From: Streptomyces flaveolus
GTDB taxonomy: Bacteria > Actinomycetota > Actinomycetes > Streptomycetales > Streptomycetaceae
NCBI RefSeq assembly: GCF_014648815.1
Contig: NZ_BMRV01000007.1
Location: forward strand, 124,001 to 188,000
Direction: 5' to 3'
Length of the DNA: 64,000 nt
Shown here: in pieces, positions 42,840-52,757 of the stretch
How positions within the stretch are numbered: the stretch's first letter is position 1
Layout: each line of letters opens with the position of its first letter
Made by a program: the position numbers and the translations under genes
Notes under the pieces: generated by a model
Seen by the model: only the letters and a program-made list of their open reading frames with translations
Told to the model about the DNA's origin: nothing
The model's database searches: none

Positions 42840-45800
42840 GCGATCTTCTCCCCTACCCAGCGGGCGAGTTCGAGCGGACTGAGGGCGGCGACCGGCATGC
42901 CCGCCGCGACGAGTTGGCCCGCGACGCCGGTGGAGTACCGGGGCCGCCCCGCGTCGTCGAGGCTCGCGCAGCCCAGGACGTGGCAACCGGCCCCGACCAG
43001 GGCACGGACTTCGGCGAGCAGGCCGCCCACCGGATAGCCCTCCTCGAAGTCGCTGACGACCACGACGAGGGTGCGGGACGGCACGGTGACGAGCTCGCGG
43101 GCGTGCCGCAGGCCCGCCGCGATGTGGGTGCCGCCGCCCACGCTGACCTCGAGCAGCAGGGACAGCGGGTCGTCGACGTGGTCCGTGAGATCGATGACCT
43201 TCGTGGAGAACGCCAGGAAGTGTGTGGACAGGGTGGGCACCCCCGCCAGCACCGAAGCCGTCAGAGCGGACCAGACCGTGGACGCCTCCATGGACCCCGA
43301 CACGTCGGTCACCAGGATCAGCCGCCAGTCGGCGGCGCGCCGGGCACGGGTGCGGAACACGGGGCGCTCGGGGACGACCCGGACGGTGCCGTCCGGACCG
43401 CGGCGCGCGGAGGCCAGGTTGGCCCGCAGCGTGCGGGCCAGGTCCAGGCCGCCGCCCGGCCGGCGGCTCGGGCGGGGCAGGACCGCACCGTGCAGCGCGG
43501 GACGCAGCCGGGTGGCCAGCTGCCGGGTCAGCGCGTCGACCAGACTCCGGACGAGTGGCCGGAGCGCGGCCAGGCGGGACTCGGGCAGGCCGCCCGCGTG
43601 CCGGAGCACGGTCCGCAGCAGGTCGACGGAGGGCCGCGCGCTGTCCGGGTGGAGCTCGGCGAGTACGTCCGGCCGGCCCGAGGCGGCGGCCGCCAGGACC
43701 TCCTCGCGGATGCCCGGGCCGAACAGCGCCGCCAGGTCCTGCGACCACTCCCGCGCACCGGGGTAGGGAGCCTCCCGGCCGCCGCCCCGGCCGGGACCGC
43801 TCAGGTCGCCCCGGCTGCCCTCGCCCCGTCCGCTGCCGTACAGCTCGTCCAGCGCCGTGGCCAGTGCGGCCGCCGACGGGGGCAGCCGGTCGGTCCGGCG
43901 GCCCAGCACGAGCCGCCAGCGGTCGGCGGGGGCCGGCCGGCGCTCCTCGGCGGCGACGGGCGGCGCCTCCCCGTGCGGGGCGGCGGGCCCGGGTGTGCCG
44001 GCCTCGCCGGCCGGAGGCGGAGGCAGCAGACCGAGGGCGCCGAGGGTGGCCCGGGTCGCGAGGTCCGCGCCGGTCCACCGGGCGAGGGCGACGGGATCCA
44101 CGGTGCCCGTGTCGCCCAGGTGACCGACCGCCAACTGCTCCTCGACGGTCGAGAGAAGCCGGTCGCGGGCCGCCGGGCTGAGGGCGTCGAAGCCGCCGCG
44201 CAGAGCGGGCAGGCGGTCGAGGAAGTCCCGGTCGGGCAGTTCGGACACCCGGTTCAGGAGCGGCTCCAGCGCCGGGGCCGCCGACTCCAGCAACGGGCCG
44301 GCGGCGGTCAGCAGCCCGGTCAGCCGTGCGGTGAGCGCGGCCCGGGACGCGGGGTCGTTCGCCGTGTCGACCCACGCGGCGACGCGCTCGCCGAGCACCC
44401 ACGGGTCCTCGTGCCCGAGAAGCACCCGGACGGCTCCGGCGGCACCGCGCATCAGGGGCGAGCCGTCCTCGGCCAGCCGGGCCAGGGCGTCGGTCAGCCG
44501 GACGCCGCCGAGGAGGTCCGCCCGGTGGGCGAGCTCCAGCAGGGCGTGGGCGTCCGCCGGGTCCTCCGCGCCGGCCAGGCCGTCCACCTGACGCACCGCC
44601 GCCGCGGTGAGCAGCTCGGCGACGGCGGCGGCCCGGGCGGTACGGTCCTCGTCGGTGCCGAGCCCGGCGAAGTGCCCCGCCCGCAGCCGGTCCAGCAGGC
44701 TCAGCCCGGTCAGGAGTTCGGACAGTGCCGCGGCACCGGACAGCACCTCGGCGGCCTCCGTGAGCCGTGCGTCCGTCAGCTGGGGCAGACCGCACTCAGC
44801 CGCCTGTCGCAGTCCCTCCAGCGTCTGCGCGGGCGTGGGCCCGCCCTCGTCCCGCTCCGCCCGCCACCGTTCCCGCAGCACCCCTTCGGCGGCCTGGGCG
44901 GGTGTGACACCGCGGACGCCGGCCGCGGACAGCATCGCCTCGGTCGCCGGTGTCCAGCGCACCTCCCACCGGGTGGTCAGCGCCTCGGCGCCTCCCGCGC
45001 CGACGACCTCCCGCGGCTCCGCGTACGGCACCCCGCACACCGTCAGCCGGCGCAGCAGCAGGTCGCGCCGGCGGTCGAGGTCGGAGCGCTGAGGATCGAG
45101 GCGCAGATTCCGGGCCTTCGCGCCGCCGGGCCCGTCGGTCGCGGGACCCGGCAGCCCGAGGGCCGACAGCTCCGCCTCCACCGCCGGGGCGAGACCGCTG
45201 CGCGGTGCGCCCGGGGCGGGACGGCCGGCGCGCGTCCCGACGAGCACCTGTTCCATCGCCCGCGCGACGGCCCGCCCCCTGCCGTACGGCTCACCCTGCG
45301 CGAGCACCGTCTGCACGGCCTCGACCAGCTCTCCCCGGCCCGCCGCCGGCAGCCCCCGCAGCCGTGCGAGGTCCGAGGCGAACCGGGTGATCTCACGTGC
45401 GTCGGCGGGCCCCGACGGATGCCCCAGCGCGCGCAGTCGCGCACACACCCGTACGGCCGTCCCGGTCAGCGCCTCCTCCAGAGCGGCCGGATCGCCCGCC
45501 GCACCCAGGACCAGGTGCTGCCACTCCGGGTCCCGGATGCCGGCGGGATAGCCCGACCGCTCGTCCAGGAGCGCGTAGGTGTACGGGATGAGCGAGGTCG
45601 TCCACACCGGGCGCCCGGTCCCGGTCCCGGCGGCGTCCGCGTCGGCCTCCCCTTCCCCCTCCCCGGCGGGGAACGCCAGCGCCGGGGCGTGGAAGGCGCC
45701 GACGACCACAGCGGCCCGCTCGCCGTGCGCGGTGGCGGCGGCCAGCCGGTCCCGCATCCACCGTTCGCGGCGCAGGTCCAGCTCGGGCACGCCGCCCGAG

Positions 45801-46384
45801 GCCGCCGCCTCCTCGCGCAGCGCCCATCCGGTCAGCAGCGCGGCGCGCCGCAGTGCCTCGGGTTCCGAGCCGGGAGCCGTCGCCTCCACGAGACGGTCCC
45901 AGAGGTCCTCGCCGGGGCGGCCGGTCAGCCGGGCCCGCAGGGCGCGGGTGAGACCGCGCCGGCCGGACTCCGGCGAGGGGCCCCTGTCACCGCTCCACGC
46001 CCGGTCGGCCAGCGGCAGGTCGCAGGCGACGACCGGGACCCCGTGCCGGGCCGCCCAGCGCACGGCGGCGAGTTCGGGGGAGAAGTCGGCGAAGGGATAG
46101 AACGCCGGGCCCCCGCCCCCCTCGGTGGGCGCCGCGGCCAGCGCGACCGGCGCCCGGGTCTCCTCGTGGCCGAGCCAGGGCAGCCACTCCTGCATCTCCG
46201 CGGGGAGCTCGACCAGCAGGACGTCCGGAGCGGCCGCGTCCAGCAGCGCGGGCACGGCCGCGGCCAGGGACGGCGCGTGATGCCGTACGCCGATGAGATA
46301 CGGCGCCGCAGGATCCGTGAGCGCGTCGGCCGCCTCGCCGGGCGACAGGGACGGTGCGGGGCAGGAGAGCGGGGAGAGGGACAC
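42836..46384 (-). CDS. DUF5682-like protein fused to a C-terminal VWA domain
   Basis: 1182 residues. The N-terminal about 300 residues (PYLIGVRHHAPSLAAAVPALL, DVLLVELPAEMQEWLPWL) resemble DUF5682, which looks related to ChaN/TraB-like folds with a His-rich start. A long helical middle follows. The C-terminal von Willebrand A domain (about 1016-1182) has an intact MIDAS: DVSGSMEAS (Asp1027), a later Thr in GGGTHIAAG and Asp in VVSDFEEG. VWA partners are normally ordered or unfolded by MoxR ATPases such as the one encoded upstream. The GTG at 46384 (GGAGG ten bases before) was preferred to an ATG at 46420 that overlaps the upstream gene. Confidence 0.85.
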   Translation of the reverse strand: MSLSPLSCPAPSLSPGEAADALTDPAAPYLIGVRHHAPSLAAAVPALLDAAAPDVLLVELPAEMQEWLPWLGHEETRAPVALAAAPTEGGGGPAFYPFADFSPELAAVRWAARHGVPVVACDLPLADRAWSGDRGPSPESGRRGLTRALRARLTGRPGEDLWDRLVEATAPGSEPEALRRAALLTGWALREEAAASGGVPELDLRRERWMRDRLAAATAHGERAAVVVGAFHAPALAFPAGEGEGEADADAAGTGTGRPVWTTSLIPYTYALLDERSGYPAGIRDPEWQHLVLGAAGDPAALEEALTGTAVRVCARLRALGHPSGPADAREITRFASDLARLRGLPAAGRGELVEAVQTVLAQGEPYGRGRAVARAMEQVLVGTRAGRPAPGAPRSGLAPAVEAELSALGLPGPATDGPGGAKARNLRLDPQRSDLDRRRDLLLRRLTVCGVPYAEPREVVGAGGAEALTTRWEVRWTPATEAMLSAAGVRGVTPAQAAEGVLRERWRAERDEGGPTPAQTLEGLRQAAECGLPQLTDARLTEAAEVLSGAAALSELLTGLSLLDRLRAGHFAGLGTDEDRTARAAAVAELLTAAAVRQVDGLAGAEDPADAHALLELAHRADLLGGVRLTDALARLAEDGSPLMRGAAGAVRVLLGHEDPWVLGERVAAWVDTANDPASRAALTARLTGLLTAAGPLLESAAPALEPLLNRVSELPDRDFLDRLPALRGGFDALSPAARDRLLSTVEEQLAVGHLGDTGTVDPVALARWTGADLATRATLGALGLLPPPPAGEAGTPGPAAPHGEAPPVAAEERRPAPADRWRLVLGRRTDRLPPSAAALATALDELYGSGRGEGSRGDLSGPGRGGGREAPYPGAREWSQDLAALFGPGIREEVLAAAASGRPDVLAELHPDSARPSVDLLRTVLRHAGGLPESRLAALRPLVRSLVDALTRQLATRLRPALHGAVLPRPSRRPGGGLDLARTLRANLASARRGPDGTVRVVPERPVFRTRARRAADWRLILVTDVSGSMEASTVWSALTASVLAGVPTLSTHFLAFSTKVIDLTDHVDDPLSLLLEVSVGGGTHIAAGLRHARELVTVPSRTLVVVVSDFEEGYPVGGLLAEVRALVGAGCHVLGCASLDDAGRPRYSTGVAGQLVAAGMPVAALSPLELARWVGEKIA

Positions 46385-46389
46385 GGCTG

Positions 46390-47595
46390 TCAGGCCTCCA
46401 GGACCGTGCGCAGGTCCCACAGGGTGCGCCAGGTGGCCGAACCCTGCTCCGCGCGGCGCCGCACCGGACCGTCCCAGTAGCCCCGCAGCCGGGCCGCGTC
46501 GGCGGGATCGTCCTTGCGCACGACGCCGAGGAGGTGCCCGGGCAGCAGCCCCAGCACGTCGCGGTCGCCGGGGAAGTAGGCCGCGGCCAGTCCGAGCGCA
46601 CCCGCGACGGACACGGCTTCCGCGGTGCTCATCACGGTGGACGGCCGCTCGACCTCCCAGCCCTCCGCCGACCGTCCCTCGCGCAGGTCACGGAACGCGG
46701 TGACCAGCGCCTCCAGTACGGCGTCGTCGACCCGGAAGGGTGCCCCCGCCCGTTCCACCGAGGCCCGTGCCTGGCTGCGGACCAGCGCCGTCTCCGCGTC
46801 GAGGTCGGGGATGGGGCCGACCGTCTCGAAGTTGAAGCGGCGCTTGAGCGCGGCGGACATCTCGGAGACGCCCTTGTCGCGCAGATTGGCGGTGGCGATG
46901 AGGTTGAACCCCGGTGCCGCGTGTGCCAGGGCGTCGTCGGTGCCCGCCAGCTCGGGCACGGCGATGCGCCGCTCGGACAGCAGGGAGACCAGGGAGTCCT
47001 GCACCTCCGGCAGACAGCGGGTGACCTCCTCCACCCGGGCGATGCCGCCGCGGCGCATCGCGGTCAGGACGGGTGAGGGCACGAGCGCCTGCCGGCTGGG
47101 TCCCTGGGCCAGCAGCAGCGAGTAGTTCCAGCCGTACTTCAGCTGGTCCTCGGTCGTGCCCGCCGTGCCCTGCACGACCAGGCCGCTGGTGCCGCACACG
47201 GCGGCGGACAGCAGCTCGGACAGCATGGACTTGGCGGTGCCCGGCTCGCCCACCAGCAGCAGGCCGCGCTCCCCGGCGAGGGTCACGACACACCGCTCGA
47301 CCAGCGCCCGGTCGCCGACGAACTTGCCCTCCACCTCCAGCCGGCGCGGCACGCCCTCGGGCGCCTCGGCGTCGTCGGGCAGACGCAGCGCCCGGCCGTC
47401 GCTGCCCATGACGAAGGTGACGACGGCCCGGGGCGTGAGCCGCCAGGCGGGCGGGCGCGGGTCCGCGTCGTACGCGGCGAGGAAGGCCAGTTCGGTGGCG
47501 TACCGGTCCTCGGGCGGCACGATCTGGCGGACGGTGTCGGGGGACAGGGTGGTGGTCATCGAGGGGTCTTCCGTTGAGCTGGGGACGGTGGTCAT
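46390..47595 (-). CDS. MoxR-type AAA+ ATPase
   Basis: 401 residues. Walker A GEPGTAKS (116-123), an atypical Walker B region GIARVEEV (184-191) in which the usual hydrophobic-Asp-Glu reads Val-Glu-Glu, sensor-1 Asn in NLIATANLRD, and the arginine-finger segment ALKRRFNF. This is the dynein-like MoxR/YehL clade, likely hexameric, remodelling the VWA protein encoded next. The ATG at 47595 overlaps the preceding stop by 4 bp; a second ATG at 47559 has the better ribosome site (GGAAG) and may be used instead. Confidence 0.9.
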   Translation of the reverse strand: MTTVPSSTEDPSMTTTLSPDTVRQIVPPEDRYATELAFLAAYDADPRPPAWRLTPRAVVTFVMGSDGRALRLPDDAEAPEGVPRRLEVEGKFVGDRALVERCVVTLAGERGLLLVGEPGTAKSMLSELLSAAVCGTSGLVVQGTAGTTEDQLKYGWNYSLLLAQGPSRQALVPSPVLTAMRRGGIARVEEVTRCLPEVQDSLVSLLSERRIAVPELAGTDDALAHAAPGFNLIATANLRDKGVSEMSAALKRRFNFETVGPIPDLDAETALVRSQARASVERAGAPFRVDDAVLEALVTAFRDLREGRSAEGWEVERPSTVMSTAEAVSVAGALGLAAAYFPGDRDVLGLLPGHLLGVVRKDDPADAARLRGYWDGPVRRRAEQGSATWRTLWDLRTVLEA

Positions 47596-50500
47596 CGGCG
47601 GCGGCCCTTGCGCGCGGGCCGGGTGACGAGTTCCTCGTAGGCGGGCGCGTCGCCGGCGCGGACCCGGGCCCACGCCCGGGCGAACAGCTCGGGCACCGGC
47701 AGCAGCGGCACGGCCCGCATCCCTCCGCGCACCGGGTAGAGACCCTCCTTCCACGTCTCCACCGGCAGTGCGGGGGCCTTGAGGTCGAGCCAGCCGCAGG
47801 GCAGGAACAGCGAGCGCCCGGCACGGGACCGCTTGGCCTCCACCACCAGGTCCGTGGCGGCGAGTTCGGCGCGGGCCTTCTTCAGACGAGCGGGCTTCCA
47901 GCCGGTCCAGCGGGCCACGTTGCGGTCCGTCGGATCGGGCAGGGCGAGCAGCTGAAGGTAGAGCGCCGCCGCGTCCTCGCCCAGGCCGTGGGTCGCGGCG
48001 ACCTCGGCGACGAGGTCCGGCGCGCCGACCGCGGGGTCCTGGGCGTAGCCGACGGGGCCCTCGGGGTCCCGGCCGGCGGCGACGGCCCGGGCCGGCTCGT
48101 CGCCGAGGAGGGTCCGCAGCGCCCGCAGGCCCGTTCCGCGCGTGGGGCCCACGAGTCCTTCGAGCAGTCCGAAGACGGCGTCGTCCGGACCGGTGAGACC
48201 GGCCGGGCGGATCAGGACCATCTCCGCGTCGCCGTGCCAGGGGCGCAGCGCGAGCGCCTCCCCGACCCAGGTCGTGCCGTCCTCGTCGGCGCCGCCGGAG
48301 GCGGACAGTCCGTACGCCTTGCGCAGCTCGCCGGCGGTGTACCCGCCCTTCTCGGTCCACCCGACGTTGACGTCGAGCAGCAGCGCGGGGTCGGCGAGGC
48401 GGCGCCGCAGCGCGGCCAGGCCGTCCGGCAGTACCGCACGCAGGTGATGGCCGTGGGGCAGGGCGTAGGCCAGGGAGGTGAGGGCGGCGACCGCGCCGGT
48501 CAGGTCGTGGTTTCCGGGCAGCGCGGCGGGATCCTCCGCGACCAGCCGGCCGTCCTTGTCCGGCCGCTGCACGGTCGTACGGCAGAGCCACGCGGTGCGG
48601 GCCGGGTTGAGAACGGCCTCGGCGTACGCGGTCGGCAGCCCGTCGAGGCAGGCGGCCACGTCCTCGGGCACGCGGACCAGGGAGCCGAGGCGCTCGGCCC
48701 ACACCCGGCCCGCCGCCCGGGTGTCGGGCCCGGACGTCCACAGGTCGGCCGGGTTCTCGGGCAGCAGGGCGCCGATGAGCGCCGCCCGGTCCTCATGGGT
48801 GAGCGAGTGCAGCATGCCTTTGCCCGCGTCGAACCGACGCGGCTTCAGGCCGGTCACGGCCAGCGCGTCGGCGCTGACGTCCGCCGGATGTCCCGCGAGC
48901 AGCACCGCGGCCTGGAGGGGGCCGAGGGCCCCGTGTGTCGCCTCGGCGAGCGCGGCAGGCGCCTCGGCCTGCCAGGGCGCGGCGTCCTTCTCCCGGACCA
49001 GCCGGGCGACGGCGGTGAGCTCGTCGGCCGTCAGCGCCGGGATGTACCGGGTCTCCCGCTCCAGAACGAAGTGGGCGACGGCCCCGAACCGGCCCGTCGG
49101 GTCGTGGTCGAGGGCGAGCCAGTGGACACGGTCGCGGGCGTAGTCGGTGCTCTGGCAGCCGAGCACGACGACGGTACGGCCGTCGCGGCGCATCACCTGA
49201 CCGATGCGCTGCAGGTTGTCGCGCGGCTCGCTCAGCACGACCTCGCGCAGGGCGTTCCCGGGTGCGGTGAGGAGCCCTTCGGCGAGTGCCTCGAGCAGCA
49301 GCAGCAGGGCTTCGCGTTCGGCGGCGGGCAGGGCCGGAGTGGCGGCGCGGTAGGCGAGCGGACGCAGCACGGCCAGCAGCGGCGGCCAGACCAGGCCGAT
49401 ACCGGGGACCGTGTGCTCCTCGCCGTGCCACCCGTCGCCGAGGGCGGCGAGGCGGGCGTGGTCGGGCAGCTTCCGGCCGTCGGCGGGCTTCCCCGACAGC
49501 ACGTGGTTCACCGCGCGGATCTGCCGGAGCGTGTGCCACTGGTCCCTGCCGCCGTACCCTCCCCACAGCCGGGTCAGGCCGGAGGTGGCCTCACGCAGGA
49601 TCTCGTCGGTGCCGTGCTCGGGGCGGTAGTCCGCGAACATGCCCTCGAGCAGCCGGCGGTCCGGCTTCGGCTTCTCCACGATCGGTGTCGCGAACGTGGT
49701 GGCCTGGCCGGCGACCTGGAGCGTCGTCCGCACCAGGCCGGCCACGCCGGTCAGCATCGCCTGGTCGGTGAGCTCGGGCAGCGAGCGGGACACGGCCCGG
49801 CGCACGACGTCGTCGGCACTCGGCACGACGGGCCTGCCGTCGGCGTCCACCGCCGTACCGGTGCCTCCCGGGCCACCGGGGCCCTGGGCGCCGGCCGAGC
49901 CACCGGCCGTCCCGGCGGGGCCGTTCGGCGCTCCGCCGGAGCGAGCGGCCGCGGCCACCTGGGCGTCGCGTTCGGCCAGTGCCCGTGCCGCCTCCCGCAG
50001 CACCTCGGCCGCCCGCTCGTCGGTGAGGGACCGCAGTACGGCCGACGCGGCCTCGTCCCGGGGACGCAGCGCGTGCCAGAACGCGACCGGCGGCACGAAC
50101 GGCGTGCCCGCGGCGAACGTCCCGCCCCGCTCGTTCGGCGTGACATGGCCGAGCTCACCGCTCGCGGTGGGGTCGTCCTGGGCGAACAGGGAGATCCGTC
50201 GGTGCGCCCGGGCCACGACCGGCTCGGCGCCGCCGGGCAGCCGCAGCGCGCCGAGCGGAACGGCGCGCGTGGCGCGCCGTGACGTGTGCAGCGTGACGGT
50301 GCGCCCGTCGGGCGTACCGGTGGTCGTGCGCAGCTCCTCGGCGTCGTCCTCGGACCGCACCCACCGGCCGACGACGGTTCCGTCGGTGCCGAACGGGCTT
50401 GTCTCCAGGCCTGGTTGCAGAGGCAGCGTCTCGCACTGGTCCTGCAGCAGCGTCGCGTCGTCCCGGATGCCGGAGCGCAGGAAGGCCGGCAGGGAGGCGC

Positions 50501-52757
50501 GTCCGTGGGTGCCGGTCTCCGGGTCGTACTCCAGCCACACCCGCTGCCGTCCCTGCCTGCCCTGACGCCAGAACAGCGTGCCGTCCCCGAGGACGGGCCG
50601 GCCGGCGGGCAGGACGGTGTCACCGGCGTGCAGGGTGCGACCGCCGGTGACCCGGCCGCCGGCGGGCAGCGGGACCGACGGAGCGCCGGTGCTGTCGCCG
50701 TGCCACCCGTGGACCACCTGCTCACCGGTGAGCGTGAGCACCTCGGCAGGCCGTGCCGACCAGTAGCCGTGCTGCTTGCCCTCGTGCCACCACACCACCA
50801 GCAGCTCGCCGTCGGTGTAGCGGAACTGCGGGCGCTCCCAGCGGCCCAGAGCGACCGGCAGGCGCAGCTCGTGTTCGAGCACGATGCCCTCCGGACCCAC
50901 GACGAGCACCTTGCTCCCGCGGCTCAGGATCAGGCAGGGCCAGGCCTCGTTCACGATCAGCGTGTTGTCGCGGTCCTTGCGCGTCTCGGCGTCGAGCAGC
51001 CGCAGCGCCTCGTCGAGCGCGGGCCAGCCCAGCTCGTCCAGGACGCCGGCCCGCAGGGTGCGCCCGAGCAGGGGAGCCGTCGCGTACCCGGCGACCCGGG
51101 CGACGGCCTCGGGATTGACGCGCGGGGCCACGGAACGGAAGGGGCTCAGCCGGTTCAGCGCCGCACGGGCTCCGGGCAGACCCGTCGCGCCGGTGAGTTC
51201 ACCGACCGCGCCGTCCAGCCACTCGCGCAGCACGTCGCCGAGCACGGGGTGTCCGGCGAGGTGTTCCAGCGCCCGGGACCCGTTGCGGTCGCCGCCCACC
51301 GAGCCGACGGCGCGCAGCAGCAGCGGACGCAGCCGCGGGTCCGCCGCGACCGCGGCCAGGTCGCGCCGTCCGGGCCGGTCGGACAGCACCCACTCGTTCA
51401 GCCGCAGATGGACCTCGGTGCCGGGGTCCGGGAGGGCCAGGGGGATGTCCTCGGCGGCGCACAGGTCGAGCAGGTCGACGTCGGCGCCCGCGTGCCGGCG
51501 GCCGGTGATCAGGTCGACCGGCCGCCCGTCGGCGCGCAGCCGTGGCGCCATCCGGGCGACGAGGTCCAGGGTGGCCGGCGAGCGGTCGCCGACCGTGCCG
51601 CCGTGCTTGCGGTGGGCGGCCCACCGGCTCAGCCAGTCGGCCGCGTCCACGCCCTCGGCGACGCCGTCCGCCTCGTCACCGCCGCCCTCCCCGGTGAGCA
51701 GCCGGTCGGCGCCGCACTCGGTCAGCAGGTCCAGCCAGAACTCGTCGGCCTTGGTCGTGCGGTCCAGCCCGGCCGGCATGATCTCCAGCAGCCGCGCCCT
51801 TACGCCCGGCCGCTGTTCGGCGAGGACGGTCAGAGTCGCCCGGTAGGCGGTCCAGAAGGAGGCGGGCGCCCGCACGGCGGCGGGCGAGGCGATCAGGTCG
51901 GCGACGAGGGCGCACTCGGCCTCGACCCGGGGCAGGCCGGCGGCCTTGATGAGGGTGCGCGCGTCCTGCGGCAGCGACGCGTACGGCGGCATGCCCGCCG
52001 CGCAGCGCTCCACGGTCAACTGCCGGAACTGGTCCCACGCGTGAGCGCCGTCGAGCCGCGCGGCGAGGTCCTTCACGTGCTGCTTGAGCGCCTTGACCGT
52101 CAGGGCCCCGGCGAAGGCGAACTCCAGGAAGACGGCCCGCTGCCGCTCCTCGTCGACGGCGAGCGCGTGCACCCGCTCGGCGTCGCGGGCCTTGCCGAAG
52201 AAGGCGGCGGCGTAAGTGGTGTTGTCGTGCTGGAGGAAGATGCGGGCGGCCTGCTCGTAGAAGGTGGGCAGGAAGTGCGGCACGGCCCGGCCGAGCCGTT
52301 CGCCGAGCTCCTCGAAGCCCTCCTTGGCGGTGCCCGGACGGGACTTGGCCTGCCGGGCGAGCCGCTCGACGTCCTTGACGAGGGCCAGGGCGTGATGCCC
52401 GTTCGCCGGGTCGTTGACCAGGGCCCACGCGGGGAAACCGAGGGTCTCCCGCCGCACCTGGCCGACCTCGGGCGTCTCCGCCTCCCGGGCCAGTCCCAGG
52501 AAGTCCAGCGCGAGGTCCTCGGCGTCGCCGAGGGTGCCCGGCACGAGGCGGACGACGCTGCGGTCGTCGAGGGCGGGGTGCGCGTAGGTGCGGACGGTGA
52601 GGGTGTCGGCGTCCTCGCGGCCGGTGCTCCCCGACGGCAGGATCGCGCCCGCTTCCAGCAGGGCGGCGGCCGTCGCGTCGTCGTACGCGCTCGCGCCGGA
52701 GCCCGGGGCGGCGGACCGGGGCCCGCCTGCGGTGTTGGTCCCGTGGGTGCCGTTCAT
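47592..52757 (-). CDS. Giant 1721-residue protein of the MoxR-VWA operon, YehI/MolR-like
   Basis: 1721 residues, soluble, no signal peptide or membrane helix. Largely helical and repeat-like with many Leu/Ala/Arg-rich helices; a beta-rich central part at about 560-800 (VVWWHEGKQHGYWSA, LEYDPETGTHGRASL) and a Gly/Pro/Ala linker at about 936-966. The C-terminus (LPDPTDRNVARWTGWKPARLKKARAELAATDLVV) looks like a winged helix. Size and company recall the large YehI/MolR (DUF4132-associated) proteins near yehL-yehQ. It overlaps both neighbours by 4 bp. Biochemical function unknown; a scaffold or DNA-interacting effector is possible. Confidence 0.8.
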   Translation of the reverse strand: MNGTHGTNTAGGPRSAAPGSGASAYDDATAAALLEAGAILPSGSTGREDADTLTVRTYAHPALDDRSVVRLVPGTLGDAEDLALDFLGLAREAETPEVGQVRRETLGFPAWALVNDPANGHHALALVKDVERLARQAKSRPGTAKEGFEELGERLGRAVPHFLPTFYEQAARIFLQHDNTTYAAAFFGKARDAERVHALAVDEERQRAVFLEFAFAGALTVKALKQHVKDLAARLDGAHAWDQFRQLTVERCAAGMPPYASLPQDARTLIKAAGLPRVEAECALVADLIASPAAVRAPASFWTAYRATLTVLAEQRPGVRARLLEIMPAGLDRTTKADEFWLDLLTECGADRLLTGEGGGDEADGVAEGVDAADWLSRWAAHRKHGGTVGDRSPATLDLVARMAPRLRADGRPVDLITGRRHAGADVDLLDLCAAEDIPLALPDPGTEVHLRLNEWVLSDRPGRRDLAAVAADPRLRPLLLRAVGSVGGDRNGSRALEHLAGHPVLGDVLREWLDGAVGELTGATGLPGARAALNRLSPFRSVAPRVNPEAVARVAGYATAPLLGRTLRAGVLDELGWPALDEALRLLDAETRKDRDNTLIVNEAWPCLILSRGSKVLVVGPEGIVLEHELRLPVALGRWERPQFRYTDGELLVVWWHEGKQHGYWSARPAEVLTLTGEQVVHGWHGDSTGAPSVPLPAGGRVTGGRTLHAGDTVLPAGRPVLGDGTLFWRQGRQGRQRVWLEYDPETGTHGRASLPAFLRSGIRDDATLLQDQCETLPLQPGLETSPFGTDGTVVGRWVRSEDDAEELRTTTGTPDGRTVTLHTSRRATRAVPLGALRLPGGAEPVVARAHRRISLFAQDDPTASGELGHVTPNERGGTFAAGTPFVPPVAFWHALRPRDEAASAVLRSLTDERAAEVLREAARALAERDAQVAAAARSGGAPNGPAGTAGGSAGAQGPGGPGGTGTAVDADGRPVVPSADDVVRRAVSRSLPELTDQAMLTGVAGLVRTTLQVAGQATTFATPIVEKPKPDRRLLEGMFADYRPEHGTDEILREATSGLTRLWGGYGGRDQWHTLRQIRAVNHVLSGKPADGRKLPDHARLAALGDGWHGEEHTVPGIGLVWPPLLAVLRPLAYRAATPALPAAEREALLLLLEALAEGLLTAPGNALREVVLSEPRDNLQRIGQVMRRDGRTVVVLGCQSTDYARDRVHWLALDHDPTGRFGAVAHFVLERETRYIPALTADELTAVARLVREKDAAPWQAEAPAALAEATHGALGPLQAAVLLAGHPADVSADALAVTGLKPRRFDAGKGMLHSLTHEDRAALIGALLPENPADLWTSGPDTRAAGRVWAERLGSLVRVPEDVAACLDGLPTAYAEAVLNPARTAWLCRTTVQRPDKDGRLVAEDPAALPGNHDLTGAVAALTSLAYALPHGHHLRAVLPDGLAALRRRLADPALLLDVNVGWTEKGGYTAGELRKAYGLSASGGADEDGTTWVGEALALRPWHGDAEMVLIRPAGLTGPDDAVFGLLEGLVGPTRGTGLRALRTLLGDEPARAVAAGRDPEGPVGYAQDPAVGAPDLVAEVAATHGLGEDAAALYLQLLALPDPTDRNVARWTGWKPARLKKARAELAATDLVVEAKRSRAGRSLFLPCGWLDLKAPALPVETWKEGLYPVRGGMRAVPLLPVPELFARAWARVRAGDAPAYEELVTRPARKGRRR

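Noticed and set aside
42840..44795. N-terminal extension of the SWIM protein to 1297 residues
   Set aside because: The extension lies wholly inside the VWA/DUF5682 gene in another frame, is Arg/Gly/Pro-rich, and the ATG at 42839 gives the standard 4-bp overlap.
47596..48741. Upstream extension of the MoxR ATPase reading frame
   Set aside because: The added part is Arg/Pro/Gly-rich shadow of the 1721-residue gene.
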